Assembly: GCA_028695935.1 (NCBI GenBank)
Contig: JAQVHY010000014.1
Coordinates: forward strand, 1 to 38,064
Direction of reading: 5' to 3'
Length of the DNA stretch: 38,064 bases
DNA from: Desulfobacca sp.
GTDB lineage: Bacteria; Desulfobacterota; Desulfobaccia; Desulfobaccales; Desulfobaccaceae
The notes beneath the pieces are model-generated. The model had not been told where the DNA came from. It was given only the letters and a program-made list of their open reading frames with translations, and did no database searches. Below are positions 8,660-16,100 of the stretch, one piece after another (position 1 is the first letter of the stretch; each line of letters begins with the position of its first letter). Both the position numbers and the translations under genes were made by a program.

Positions 8660-8737
8660 ATGCAGGTTTTAAAGGGACATAACTGGTGCTGGTGGCGCCT
8701 GTGGCGAATCCGTGAGGTGTGTCCACCGCTCAGTTAA
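8660..8737 (+). CDS. trpL: trp operon leader peptide, probably leaderless
   Basis: This 25-codon reading frame runs from the ATG at 8660 to the TAA at 8735. It holds four Trp codons in eight: residues 8-15 read N-W-C-W-W-R-L-W. It lies directly before two intrinsic-terminator-like hairpins and trpE, the classical layout of a translation-coupled Trp attenuator. Ribosome stalling at the Trp codons in low Trp should favour readthrough. There is no Shine-Dalgarno, and the predicted transcription start coincides with the ATG, so the mRNA is probably leaderless, as known for trpL of Sinorhizobium meliloti. It is missed by gene finders because of its size. Confidence 0.82.
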   Translation: MQVLKGHNWCWWRLWRIREVCPPLS

Positions 8738-8761
8738 ATTAAGATAACCGCTGATATTGAG

Positions 8762-8797
8762 CCGTGGCCCTTCACGGAACGGGGTCACGGTTTTTTT
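8762..8797 (+). terminator. trp attenuator hairpin 1
   Basis: ccgtggcc (8762-8769) pairs with ggtcacgg (8783-8790), with one G-U pair, and is followed by seven T (8791-8797). It sits 24 bases after the leader-peptide stop, as expected for a Trp attenuator. Confidence 0.75.
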
Positions 8798-8809
8798 ATT
8801 GGTACCTGT

Positions 8810-8842
8810 AAAAAACCGTGCCCCGATGGAGCACGGTTTTTT
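8810..8842 (+). terminator. trp attenuator hairpin 2
   Basis: aaaaaaccgtgc (8810-8821) pairs perfectly with gcacggtttttt (8831-8842) around a nine-base loop. Its left arm is also almost fully complementary to the right arm and T run of hairpin 1 (8781-8796), so a mutually exclusive structure can form that would disrupt both hairpins. Confidence 0.7.
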
Positions 8843-8868
8843 ATTCCAGCGCTAATTGAGGTTTTATC

Positions 8869-10344
8869 ATGGTTACTCCTGATTTTGATACCTTTCAGCA
8901 ACTGGCCGCCCAGGGCAATCTGATCCCAATTTATCGGGAGATTTTGGGAGATCTCGAAACCCCGGTGCTGGCTTACAAGAAGCTGCGGGGCAACTCCATG
9001 TCCTATCTGCTGGAGAGCGTCGAGGGGGGCGAGAAATGGGGGCGTTACAGTTTTTTGGGACTAAACCCGGCTCTCACCCTGACCGTGCAGAATCAAACAG
9101 TGTGGGTCCAGGACCGGCAGGAGACCAAAGTCTATCAGGAGGTCGCCGACCCCTTTGAGATCATCCGCCAGGTGCTGGGCCGTTACCAGGCGGTCGCCAG
9201 CCCCAATTTACCCCGGTTTTATGGGGGACTGGTGGGTTATTTGAGCTATGATATGGTCCGTTATATCGAGCGCCTGCCGGAGCTGACCCCGCCCGAGGAT
9301 CGGCCCGAGGCCATCCTGGTGCTGGCCGATCACCTGTTAATCTTCGACAATGTGCGGCACACCATCAAGGTGGTGGCCTTAGTCCATATCACCCCGGAAG
9401 TGCCGCTAAAAACCCTTTATGAGCAGGGGGTGGCGGGCCTGGAGGACGTGATCGAGCGCCTGCGGCAGCCGCAACATTTTCCACCCCCAAACCCGGAGTC
9501 GGCCGCGGTGACCCTGACCTCTAATCTGACCCCGGAGCGCTTCCAGGAAATTGTGCTCCAGGCCAAGGATTATATTACCGCCGGGGACGCCATTCAGATC
9601 GTCTTGTCCCAAAGGTTTCAGACCGCCCGGCAGCAGGATCCCTTCGACCTCTACCGGGCCTTACGCAGCATCAATCCCTCTCCTTATATGTTCTACCTGG
9701 ACCTGGGCGACCTGCAACTGGCCGGGGCCTCGCCGGAAGTCCTGGTGCGCCTGGAAGCCGGGTGTATTGAACTCAGGCCGATTGCCGGCACCCGCGGCCG
9801 CGGCCCGACCCCGGAAGAGGATCAGGCCCTGGAAGCTGAGCTGCTTGCAGATCCCAAAGAACGGGCCGAACACATCATGCTGGTCGACCTGGGCCGCAAC
9901 GACGTCGGCCGGGTAGCCCGGATGGGCAGCGTCAAAGTCACTGAACTGTTTACCGTGGAACGCTACTCGCACGTGATGCACATCGTTTCCCATGTGGTCG
10001 GCGACCTGGAGGAGGGTAAAGACGCCATTGATGTGCTCAAGGCCTCCTTTCCGGCCGGCACCGTGTCCGGGGCCCCCAAGGTCCGGGCCATGGAGATTAT
10101 CGAGGAACTGGAACCTACCCGCCGGGGTCCGTACGCCGGGGCCGTGGGCTACCTGGGCTTTAGTGGCAACATGGATTTTTGTATTACTATCCGTACCCTG
10201 ACCGTTAATGATGGCCAGGTCTATTTACAGGTGGGGGCCGGTATCGTCGCCGACTCGGATCCGGCCAAAGAATATCAGGAGACCGTCAATAAGGCCCAGG
10301 CCATGGTCCGGGCCTTGGAACTGGCGGCGCGAGGGTTGTTGTAA
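8869..10344 (+). CDS. trpE: Anthranilate synthase component I
   Basis: TrpE makes anthranilate from chorismate using ammonia delivered by TrpG, the first step of Trp synthesis. At 491 residues it is full length. The Trp feedback site is present (SYLLES, LLES at 47-50), as is the C-terminal chorismate-binding domain: GDAIQIVLSQRF, SPYMFYLDLG, GASPEVLVR, PIAGTRGRG, DLGRNDVGRV, SFPAGTVSGAPKVRAMEII, RRGPYAGAVGYL and GAGIVADSDP. The PIAGT and GAGIV segments fit anthranilate synthase; TrpE and PabB are hard to separate, but the Trp leader upstream decides it. The ATG at 8869 has gagg upstream. It is controlled by the attenuator at 8660-8842. The stop codon abuts a dispersed-repeat fragment. Confidence 0.96.
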   Translation: MVTPDFDTFQQLAAQGNLIPIYREILGDLETPVLAYKKLRGNSMSYLLESVEGGEKWGRYSFLGLNPALTLTVQNQTVWVQDRQETKVYQEVADPFEIIRQVLGRYQAVASPNLPRFYGGLVGYLSYDMVRYIERLPELTPPEDRPEAILVLADHLLIFDNVRHTIKVVALVHITPEVPLKTLYEQGVAGLEDVIERLRQPQHFPPPNPESAAVTLTSNLTPERFQEIVLQAKDYITAGDAIQIVLSQRFQTARQQDPFDLYRALRSINPSPYMFYLDLGDLQLAGASPEVLVRLEAGCIELRPIAGTRGRGPTPEEDQALEAELLADPKERAEHIMLVDLGRNDVGRVARMGSVKVTELFTVERYSHVMHIVSHVVGDLEEGKDAIDVLKASFPAGTVSGAPKVRAMEIIEELEPTRRGPYAGAVGYLGFSGNMDFCITIRTLTVNDGQVYLQVGAGIVADSDPAKEYQETVNKAQAMVRALELAARGLL

Positions 10345-10390
10345 ACTCCCCCGCCCCTGGTGGGAGGGGGTTGGGGGGAGGGGGAGGGAA
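10345..10390 (+). repeat. Left-arm fragment of the GC-rich MITE-like repeat
   Basis: aactcccccgcccctggtgg followed by gagggggttggggggaggggg matches the left arm of the full element at 18693. The core and right arm are missing. The fragment begins at the trpE stop codon. Confidence 0.7.
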
Positions 10391-10507
10391 GTAGGTTTGC
10401 GAGTGATTATTGATGATTACTAATTATATTTCGGGTAGGGGTCCAGGGACCACTGGCCCCTGCCCCCTCCCCGAACCCCACCCATAACCCCAAAAAGTGT
10501 GGTGGGC

Positions 10508-10597
10508 GTAGGGGCGCAATTCATTGCGCCCTAATGGGCTTGATAAATCAAGCCCCTACAGAAATACCCATTTGATTGCACTTTAATATCAGAAGTA
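10508..10597 (+). repeat. Two-hairpin dispersed repeat, copy 1 (between trpE and trpG)
   Basis: gtaggggcgcaattcattgc and its complement form one hairpin (10508-10533). gggcttga-taaa-tcaagccc (10537-10556) forms a second, followed by a conserved tail (ccatttgattgca...agtaa). Related copies lie at 15995-16060 and 18857-18912. Together with the MITE fragment it fills the 276-bp trpE-trpG gap. Confidence 0.7.
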
Positions 10598-10620
10598 ACT
10601 CAGAAATGTGGAGTTTAACC

Positions 10621-11271
10621 ATGTCAAGCACCCTCTCGTTAGCCACCGATGACTCGAAACTAGAAATTCAAAATTTGCACCTTAAAACCACTACCCCCCA
10701 CATCGCCGTTATTGATAATTATGATTCTTTCACCTATAATCTGGTGCAATATCTGGGGATTTTGGGGGCTCAGCTGACGGTCTATCGCAACGACCAGATC
10801 GACCTGGAGGGTCTGGAGCGCTTGCAGCCCAGCCACCTGTTGATCTCTCCCGGCCCCGGTTATCCCAAGGACGCGGGGCTGTCGATTGCCGTGATCCAGC
10901 ACTTTGCCGGGCGGCTGCCCATCCTGGGGGTCTGCCTGGGGCATCAGGCCGTGGCCGAGGCCTTTGGCGGCCAGATCATCCCCGCCCCGCGGCTGATGCA
11001 TGGCAAGACCTCGCTGATCTATCACGACGGCCAGGAGCTGTTTCATGGGTTACCAGTACCTTTTGAAGCCACCCGCTACCATTCCCTGATTGTCCATCGG
11101 GCGGTGCTGCCGGACTGCTTGAAGGTCACGGCCCAAACCGCAGTGGGAGAAATTATGGGCCTGCGCCATGTCGAATACGCCATCTACGGGGTGCAGTTCC
11201 ACCCCGAGTCGATCATGACCCCCGAGGGCCTCAACCTGCTGCGCAATTTTCTCAAACGCCAACGGGGGTGA
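10621..11271 (+). CDS. trpG: Anthranilate synthase component II (glutamine amidotransferase)
   Basis: TrpG hydrolyses glutamine and channels ammonia to TrpE. The class I amidotransferase is complete: IDNYDSFTYNLVQYL, SPGPGYPKDAG, nucleophile Cys105 in GVCLGHQA, and His194/Glu196 in FHPES. With the ATG at 10621 (ggag seven bases upstream) the protein has 216 residues, including about 26 unconserved residues before the usual IAVIDNYD start. The frame reaches further upstream to a TTG inside the repeat at 10576, which is unlikely to be used. A family member of about 190 residues is typical, so the N-terminal extension is mildly unusual. It may also serve PabB. Confidence 0.95.
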   Translation: MSSTLSLATDDSKLEIQNLHLKTTTPHIAVIDNYDSFTYNLVQYLGILGAQLTVYRNDQIDLEGLERLQPSHLLISPGPGYPKDAGLSIAVIQHFAGRLPILGVCLGHQAVAEAFGGQIIPAPRLMHGKTSLIYHDGQELFHGLPVPFEATRYHSLIVHRAVLPDCLKVTAQTAVGEIMGLRHVEYAIYGVQFHPESIMTPEGLNLLRNFLKRQRG

Positions 11272-11294
11272 TCACCAGATTATGTCATTGTTAT

Positions 11295-11316
11295 GGGCTA
11301 AGCCCCTGTTTTTTTT
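11295..11316 (+). terminator. Possible weak terminator after trpG
   Basis: gggc-taa-gccc followed by ctg and eight T. The stem is only 4 bp, but the T run is strong. If active it would separate trpEG from the DUF433 gene and trpD. Confidence 0.4.
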
Positions 11317-11373
11317 ATAAACAACTTTAAAGGCAAGATTATCTCTCTTAAACCCTTTATCTGGAGCTTTAAT

Positions 11374-11637
11374 ATGAAAAACACCGGCCGTGTGGTTATG
11401 AACCCCCGAGTGATGCTTGGCAAACCCATTATTCGGGGCACTCGGATTCCAGTAGAGCTCATTTTGCGCAAATTAAGCGAAGGAGCTACTGAGGCAGACC
11501 TTCTGGATGCTTATTCTGCTCTTACCAGTGAGGATATCAAGACAGCCATTGCCTACGCCGCCGATACCCTGGCCCACGAAGAGATTATTATCTTAGAATC
11601 AAGCTCAGTTAACCCTGCCATCAACAATAAATTTTAG
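11374..11637 (+). CDS. DUF433 domain protein (antitoxin-like), orphan
   Basis: The 87-residue protein matches the DUF433 pattern: NPRVMLGKPIIRGTRIPVELILRKLSEG, then an all-helical second half (ATEADLLDAYSALTSEDIKTAIAYAAD). DUF433 proteins are winged-helix-like and usually act as antitoxins beside a DUF5615/PIN-like nuclease gene that follows directly. No such gene follows here: the next frame, 48 bp on, is trpD. It is therefore either a solitary antitoxin, an anti-addiction or regulatory remnant, or a cargo gene inserted into the trp cluster. No ggag-type Shine-Dalgarno is obvious (tggagcttta is closest). Confidence 0.85.
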   Translation: MKNTGRVVMNPRVMLGKPIIRGTRIPVELILRKLSEGATEADLLDAYSALTSEDIKTAIAYAADTLAHEEIIILESSSVNPAINNKF

Positions 11638-11685
11638 ACGCTGAAAAATTTGCAAGAAATAACGGTTTCGAAAAAAGGTAAGGTT

Positions 11686-12753
11686 ATGCTCAAAGAAGCC
11701 ATTTATAAAGTAGTCACCCGGCAGGATTTAACCGAACCCGAGATGACCCGGGCCATGGAGATTATCATGAGCGGGGAGGCCACCGACGCCCAGATTGCCG
11801 CCTTTATTACGGCGCTCAGGATGAAAGGGGAGACGGTGGCGGAGATTACCGCCGCGGCGCGGGTGATGCGGGCCAAAGCCACCCCCATTCCGGTGGGCGA
11901 CCACCTGGTGGACCTGGACCGGGATGAAATCAACATCGACCGGGAAACCATTGTCGATACCTGCGGCACCGGCGGCGACGCCACCCAGACCTTCAACGTC
12001 TCCACCACTACCGCCTTTGTGGTGGCCGGGGCCGGTCTCAAGGTGGCCAAACATGGCAATCGGGCGGTGTCCAGCCGCTGCGGCTCCGCCGACGTCATCG
12101 AGGCCTTGGGGATTAATCTGGCCCTGACCCCGGCGCAGGTGGCGGAGTGCATCGCTGAGGTCGGCATCGGCTTTTTGTTCGCGCCGGCGCTGCATGGGGC
12201 CATGCGCTACGCCATCGGCCCGAGGCGGGAGATCGGCATCCGCACCATTTTCAACATTCTGGGGCCGCTGACCAACCCGGCCCGGGCCAATATCCAGGTG
12301 TTGGGAGTTTATGACCCCAACCTCACCGAACCCCTGGCCCAGGTGCTGGGTAACCTGGGCTGTCGCCGGGCCTTTGTGGTTTACGGCGAAGGTTCCTTTG
12401 ACGAATTCAGCATCACCGGCCCCAGCCGGGTCAGTGAATTCGCCGATGGCCAGGTGCGGACCTTTAGCCTCACCCCGGAGGAGTTGGGGCTGAAGCGGGC
12501 CAGGCTGGAAGATATTCGCGGCGGCGATGTTTTCCAAAACGCCCGGATCGTCCGCCAGGTGCTGGCCGGGGAAGTCGGGCCCCGGCAGGATATGGTGGCC
12601 TTGAACGCGGCCGCGGCCTTGGTGGCGGCGGGATCGGCCCCGGATTTTACTGCCGGTCTGGCCCAGGCCCAGGAGATCATCCGCTCCGGCCGGGCCTTAG
12701 CCAAACTGGAGGCCCTGATCGCCAAAAGTCAGTCCTTTGGATTACCGGCTTGA
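11686..12753 (+). CDS. trpD: Anthranilate phosphoribosyltransferase
   Basis: TrpD transfers phosphoribosyl from PRPP to anthranilate. The 355-residue protein shows the PRPP-binding CGTGGD loop (93-98), [28 protein letters not shown], the [15 protein letters not shown] segment and [10 protein letters not shown]. These are the family's nucleotide and metal sites, and the length is normal (about 340-350). The frame is open to a TTG at 11650, but the ATG at 11686 with aaggt upstream begins at the usual family start. It follows trpE-trpG with one inserted DUF433 gene. trpC, trpF, trpB and trpA are not in the window, so the pathway genes are split. Confidence 0.95.
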   Translation: MLKEAIYKVVTRQDLTEPEMTRAMEIIMSGEATDAQIAAFITALRMKGETVAEITAAARVMRAKATPIPVGDHLVDLDRDEINIDRETIVDTCGTGGDATQTFNVSTTTAFVVAGAGLKVAKHGNRAVSSRCGSADVIEALGINLALTPAQVAECIAEVGIGFLFAPALHGAMRYAIGPRREIGIRTIFNILGPLTNPARANIQVLGVYDPNLTEPLAQVLGNLGCRRAFVVYGEGSFDEFSITGPSRVSEFADGQVRTFSLTPEELGLKRARLEDIRGGDVFQNARIVRQVLAGEVGPRQDMVALNAAAALVAAGSAPDFTAGLAQAQEIIRSGRALAKLEALIAKSQSFGLPA

Positions 12754-13055
12754 AGCCCGCCAGCGCTCGTCAGGAGATCAGTATCTGAATTGCATTAATC
12801 AGCGTTAGCTTATTACCCCTCACCCTGGCCCTCTCCCCCAAGGGGAAAAGGTGGTAGTCTGATTTGAGTATGGATAACGCTAAGTTGGACAATCGAGTAA
12901 TAAACTAGTGATCCACCGCTAACTCCCCCGCCCCTGGTGGGAGGGGGTTGGGGGGAGGGGGGCGTAGATTTTAACATGTTGAGATTATTTAATATTTATT
13001 GCCGCATCTTTAGCTCTTCCTCATAAAGGAGGAGAGGCAGGTGGTTTTCCGGATG
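12754..13055 (+). repeat. Repeat-filled gap after trpD, including MITE-like copy 2
   Basis: 12921-13055 is a member of the GC-rich element: aactcccccgcccctggtgg left arm, ttaacatgttgagattattt core, diverged right arm and tttccggatg end. Upstream (about 12818-12850) a short GC-rich piece, ctcaccctggccctctcccc, resembles an isolated right arm. No gene is seen between 12754 and the tRNA. Confidence 0.65.
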
Positions 13056-13173
13056 GACACGAGATAGTTCGAGGCGGAAACTATGAGGCCGCGGTTAATA
13101 ATACTTAACCGCTCTGATCGCTCAATTTAGATGTTTATTACTTGAGGGCCTAAGTTGCCGTGGGGAAAGGCAA

Positions 13174-13250
13174 TGGTCGGGACGACTGGATTTGAACCAG
13201 CGACCCCAGCGTCCCGAACGCTGTGCTCTACCAGGCTGAGCCACGTCCCG
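13174..13250 (-). tRNA. tRNA-Pro (anticodon CGG)
   Basis: On the minus strand the 77-nt sequence starts cgggacgtggctcag and ends with the T arm ggttcaaatcc and cgtcccg, giving a perfect 7-bp acceptor stem. The anticodon stem cagcg/cgctg encloses the loop ttcggga, so the anticodon is CGG (complement of 13214-13216) and reads CCG proline codons. Discriminator A is followed by an encoded CCA (complement of 13174-13176). Confidence 0.95.
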
Positions 13251-13354
13251 ACGAGTTAAATTTATCCAAAGCCAGGGGACTTGGCAAGGAAAATTTAATC
13301 AAGCCCTCCTCCCCGCCCTTGTCTTCTTTGGTAGTATATGGTACATGGAGGGGC

Positions 13355-15016
13355 ATGTACGATAAACAAGGAATTATCGCTTTCTCCAAGAGTATTAGCT
13401 TTGGAATAATACTGCTGCTGACGCTGCTGGCCGCGGGGTGCCAGCCCCCCGGCGAGGAACCCCAGCGTTATGGGGGACCGGATAGCGGCCCGGCCTTTGG
13501 CGACCTGCTGATTGATGGCTCCATCGGCGATGCCAGCAACCTCATCCCGCCGCTGGCCTCTGATTCGGCCTCCCATAGCATCTCGGGCCTGGTCTATAAC
13601 GGCCTGGTCAAGTATGACGGCGACCTCAACCTGGTCGGCGATCTGGCCCAGAGTTGGGAAATATCCCCTGACGGCCTGACCATTAACTTCAAGTTGCGGA
13701 AAGGGGTAAAATGGCATGACGGCGCGCCGTTTACGGCTCGAGATGTTCTGTTTACCTATCAGGTGATGGTGGATCCGAAGACCCCGACCGCTTATTCTGG
13801 GGATTATCAGCAAGTTAAAAAAGCCGAGGTCTTGGATGACCACACCTTTCGGGTCATTTATCCGCAGCCCTTTGCCCCGGCCCTGAGCAGTTGGGGGCTG
13901 GCCATACTGCCCCGCCATCTGCTGGCCGGTAAAGACATTACCCAGTCGCCCCTGAGCCGCCACCCCATCGGCACCGGTCCGTTTATGTTCAAGAAATGGC
14001 AGACCGGGGATCGCATTACTTTAGCATACAATCCGGATTACTTTGAAGGGCGGCCCTACCTGAACGGCTATATCTATATGATCATCCCGGATCCGGCTAC
14101 CATGTTCTTGCAACTGAAGGCTGGCAATATCGACCGCATGGGCCTGACCCCGCTGCAATACAGCCGCCAGACGGAATACCGCCGTTTTCAAGAGCTGTAT
14201 AATAAATATCGCTACATCTCATTTTCTTACACCTACTTGGGATATAACCTGACTGACCCCCGTTTTGCCGATCGTCGGGTGCGGCAGGCCCTCACCCATG
14301 CCATTAATAAGCAGGAAATTATTGACGGCGTGCTGTTGGGCCTGGGGCAGGTGGCTACCGGCCCCTATAAGCCCGGCACCTGGTTTTATAATCCCGACGT
14401 GCCCAAGTTCCCTTATGACCCGGAGCAGGCCAAGGCCTTGCTTGCCGCGGCCGGCTGGCACCCCAACCATCGGGGCGTCCTGGAGAAAGGCGGCCAGCCC
14501 TTCGAGTTTACCATTTTAACTAACCAGGGTAATACCATCCGGGCCCAGACCGCTGAAATCATTCAGCGCCGCCTAAAAGAAATCGGCATTAAGGTTAATA
14601 TTCGCACCGTGGAATGGGCGGCTTTCCTGAAGGAATTTATCAACCAGAAGCGCTTCGAGGCCGTGCTCCTGGGTTGGACCACGGGCCAGGATCCGGATGT
14701 CTTTGATATCTGGCATTCTTCCAAAATCCAGCCGGGGGAACTGAATTTCATCCATTATCAGAACCCGCAGGTGGACGCCTTGCTGGAAAAAGGCCGCCAT
14801 ACCTTCGACCGCCAGCAACGGCAGCAATATTACTATGATTTTCAGGAAATTCTGGCTCAGGATCAGCCTTATACCTTTTTGTTTGTCCCCGATGCCCTGC
14901 CGGTAGTGCACCGCCGCTTCCGGGGCATCAAACCAGCTCCGGCCGGAATTGATTACAACTTTATCAAGTGGTATGTCCCCCAGGCGGAACAGAAATATAC
15001 CTTTGCCCTCGACTAG
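13355..15016 (+). CDS. Peptide/nickel-type ABC transporter substrate-binding lipoprotein
   Basis: This is an SBP family 5 (OppA/DppA-type) binding protein of 553 residues. The N-terminus has a hydrophobic signal with a lipobox (LLLTLLAAGC), so it should be a lipoprotein. Family features follow: LIPPLASDSASHSISGLVYNGLVKYDGDLNLVGDLAQSW-type start, KLRKGVKWHDGAPFTARDVLFTYQVMVDP, HPIGTGPFMFKKW, RVRQALTHAINKQEIIDGVLLGLGQVATGP and PDVFDIWHSS. The start is the ATG at 13355, preceded by ggagggg; the frame runs further upstream but would overlap the tRNA. No permease or ATPase genes adjoin it, so its transporter partner is elsewhere. Substrate cannot be stated. Confidence 0.92.
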   Translation: MYDKQGIIAFSKSISFGIILLLTLLAAGCQPPGEEPQRYGGPDSGPAFGDLLIDGSIGDASNLIPPLASDSASHSISGLVYNGLVKYDGDLNLVGDLAQSWEISPDGLTINFKLRKGVKWHDGAPFTARDVLFTYQVMVDPKTPTAYSGDYQQVKKAEVLDDHTFRVIYPQPFAPALSSWGLAILPRHLLAGKDITQSPLSRHPIGTGPFMFKKWQTGDRITLAYNPDYFEGRPYLNGYIYMIIPDPATMFLQLKAGNIDRMGLTPLQYSRQTEYRRFQELYNKYRYISFSYTYLGYNLTDPRFADRRVRQALTHAINKQEIIDGVLLGLGQVATGPYKPGTWFYNPDVPKFPYDPEQAKALLAAAGWHPNHRGVLEKGGQPFEFTILTNQGNTIRAQTAEIIQRRLKEIGIKVNIRTVEWAAFLKEFINQKRFEAVLLGWTTGQDPDVFDIWHSSKIQPGELNFIHYQNPQVDALLEKGRHTFDRQQRQQYYYDFQEILAQDQPYTFLFVPDALPVVHRRFRGIKPAPAGIDYNFIKWYVPQAEQKYTFALD

Positions 15017-15079
15017 GGTAAGCCCCTTTGGTAACAACTTATGCTTGACGCTAAGTTAATTTAGAGATATCATCTAGTT

Positions 15080-15979
15080 ATGATCACTAACAGGAAAATC
15101 GCGGCGGCATTTAATCCCTCGGCAAATATTGTGGTTTTTCCGGGCGATTGTCGGCGTTTATTAAAGTCCATTCCTGATGAGACCTGGCAATTAGTCGTTA
15201 CCTCGCCCCCTTATAACCTGGGTAAAGAGTATGAAAAACGCCTTAAATTAGAGTTATATCTTGCCCAACAGGCAGAAGTGATTAAAGAATGTGTCCGGTG
15301 TCTGTCGCCTTCGGGCAGTATTTGCTGGCAGGTCGGCAACTATGTTGATCAGGGCGCAATTATTCCACTGGATACCGTGCTTTATCCGATATTTCATGAC
15401 TTAGGGTTAAAATTACGCAACCGGATAATTTGGCACTTTGAGCATGGCCTGCATTGTAGCCGCCGCTTTTCCGGCCGCTATGAAACCATCCTCTGGTTTA
15501 CCAAGACTGATAATTATGTCTTTAACTTAGATCCGGTCCGGGTCCCGCAAAAATATCCGGGCAAAAAATACTTTAAAGGGCCCAAGGCCGGGCAGTATTC
15601 TTGTAATCCGCGGGGCAAGAACCCTGGGGATCTTTGGGTTATTCCCAATGTCAAGTGCAATCATATTGAGAAGACTGAACATCCTTGCCAGTTCCCGGTG
15701 GAACTGATCGAACGCCTGGTCTTGTCGCTGACCAATGTCGGCGATTGGGTGTTTGACCCCTTTCTGGGCACCGGAACGTCCATCATCGCTGCCATTCGGC
15801 ATCAACGTAAAGGGGCCGGGGCTGAAATTATTCCTAAATATCTAGATCTGGCCAGAAGTCGGATTGAGCAGGAACTGGCCGGGACCTTAAAGACCCGGCC
15901 GATGACCAGGCCGGTTTATGATCCCAGAGCAGCAGAAAACTCTCTAACTATTGCCCCCTGGGCCGAAAATTTAAAATAA
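15080..15979 (+). CDS. Solitary DNA methyltransferase, TSPPY type (probable N4-cytosine)
   Basis: The 299-residue enzyme has catalytic motif IV TSPPYNLGKEYE at 41-52 ahead of the SAM-binding motif I DPFLGTGTS at 226-234, so the order is beta class. TSPPY favours N4-cytosine methylation, although some SPPY enzymes modify adenine. The central part (LRNRIIWHFEHGLHCSRRFSGRYETILWFTK) is typical of the family, and the region between motifs should contain the recognition elements. No restriction endonuclease gene lies beside it: upstream is an ABC binding protein and downstream a ClC channel. It is therefore an orphan methyltransferase. Recognition site unknown. Confidence 0.9.
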   Translation: MITNRKIAAAFNPSANIVVFPGDCRRLLKSIPDETWQLVVTSPPYNLGKEYEKRLKLELYLAQQAEVIKECVRCLSPSGSICWQVGNYVDQGAIIPLDTVLYPIFHDLGLKLRNRIIWHFEHGLHCSRRFSGRYETILWFTKTDNYVFNLDPVRVPQKYPGKKYFKGPKAGQYSCNPRGKNPGDLWVIPNVKCNHIEKTEHPCQFPVELIERLVLSLTNVGDWVFDPFLGTGTSIIAAIRHQRKGAGAEIIPKYLDLARSRIEQELAGTLKTRPMTRPVYDPRAAENSLTIAPWAENLK

Positions 15980-15994
15980 AGCAAAAGTCCTAAA

Positions 15995-16060
15995 GGGCTT
16001 GATAAATCAAGTGACTACAAAAAATATCCATTTGATGGCAATTTACCATAAGACGTAATG
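15995..16060 (+). repeat. Two-hairpin dispersed repeat, copy 2 (right part)
   Basis: gggcttgataaatcaag, then ctacaa and a conserved ccatttgatggca tail ending near cgtaa, matches 10537-10597. It lies directly between the methyltransferase and the ClC gene. Confidence 0.65.
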
Positions 16061-16100
16061 GCTATCATTGTAGCCCAAAATTCTGAGACCAGAGCATAAC

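Noticed and set aside
11728-12537. Long minus-strand frame over trpD
   Set aside because: It is a high-GC shadow of trpD, rich in Gly, His and Arg with no motif.
13223-13354. Longer start for the ABC binding protein
   Set aside because: It would overlap the tRNA-Pro gene on the opposite strand, and the lipoprotein signal with Shine-Dalgarno begins at 13355.
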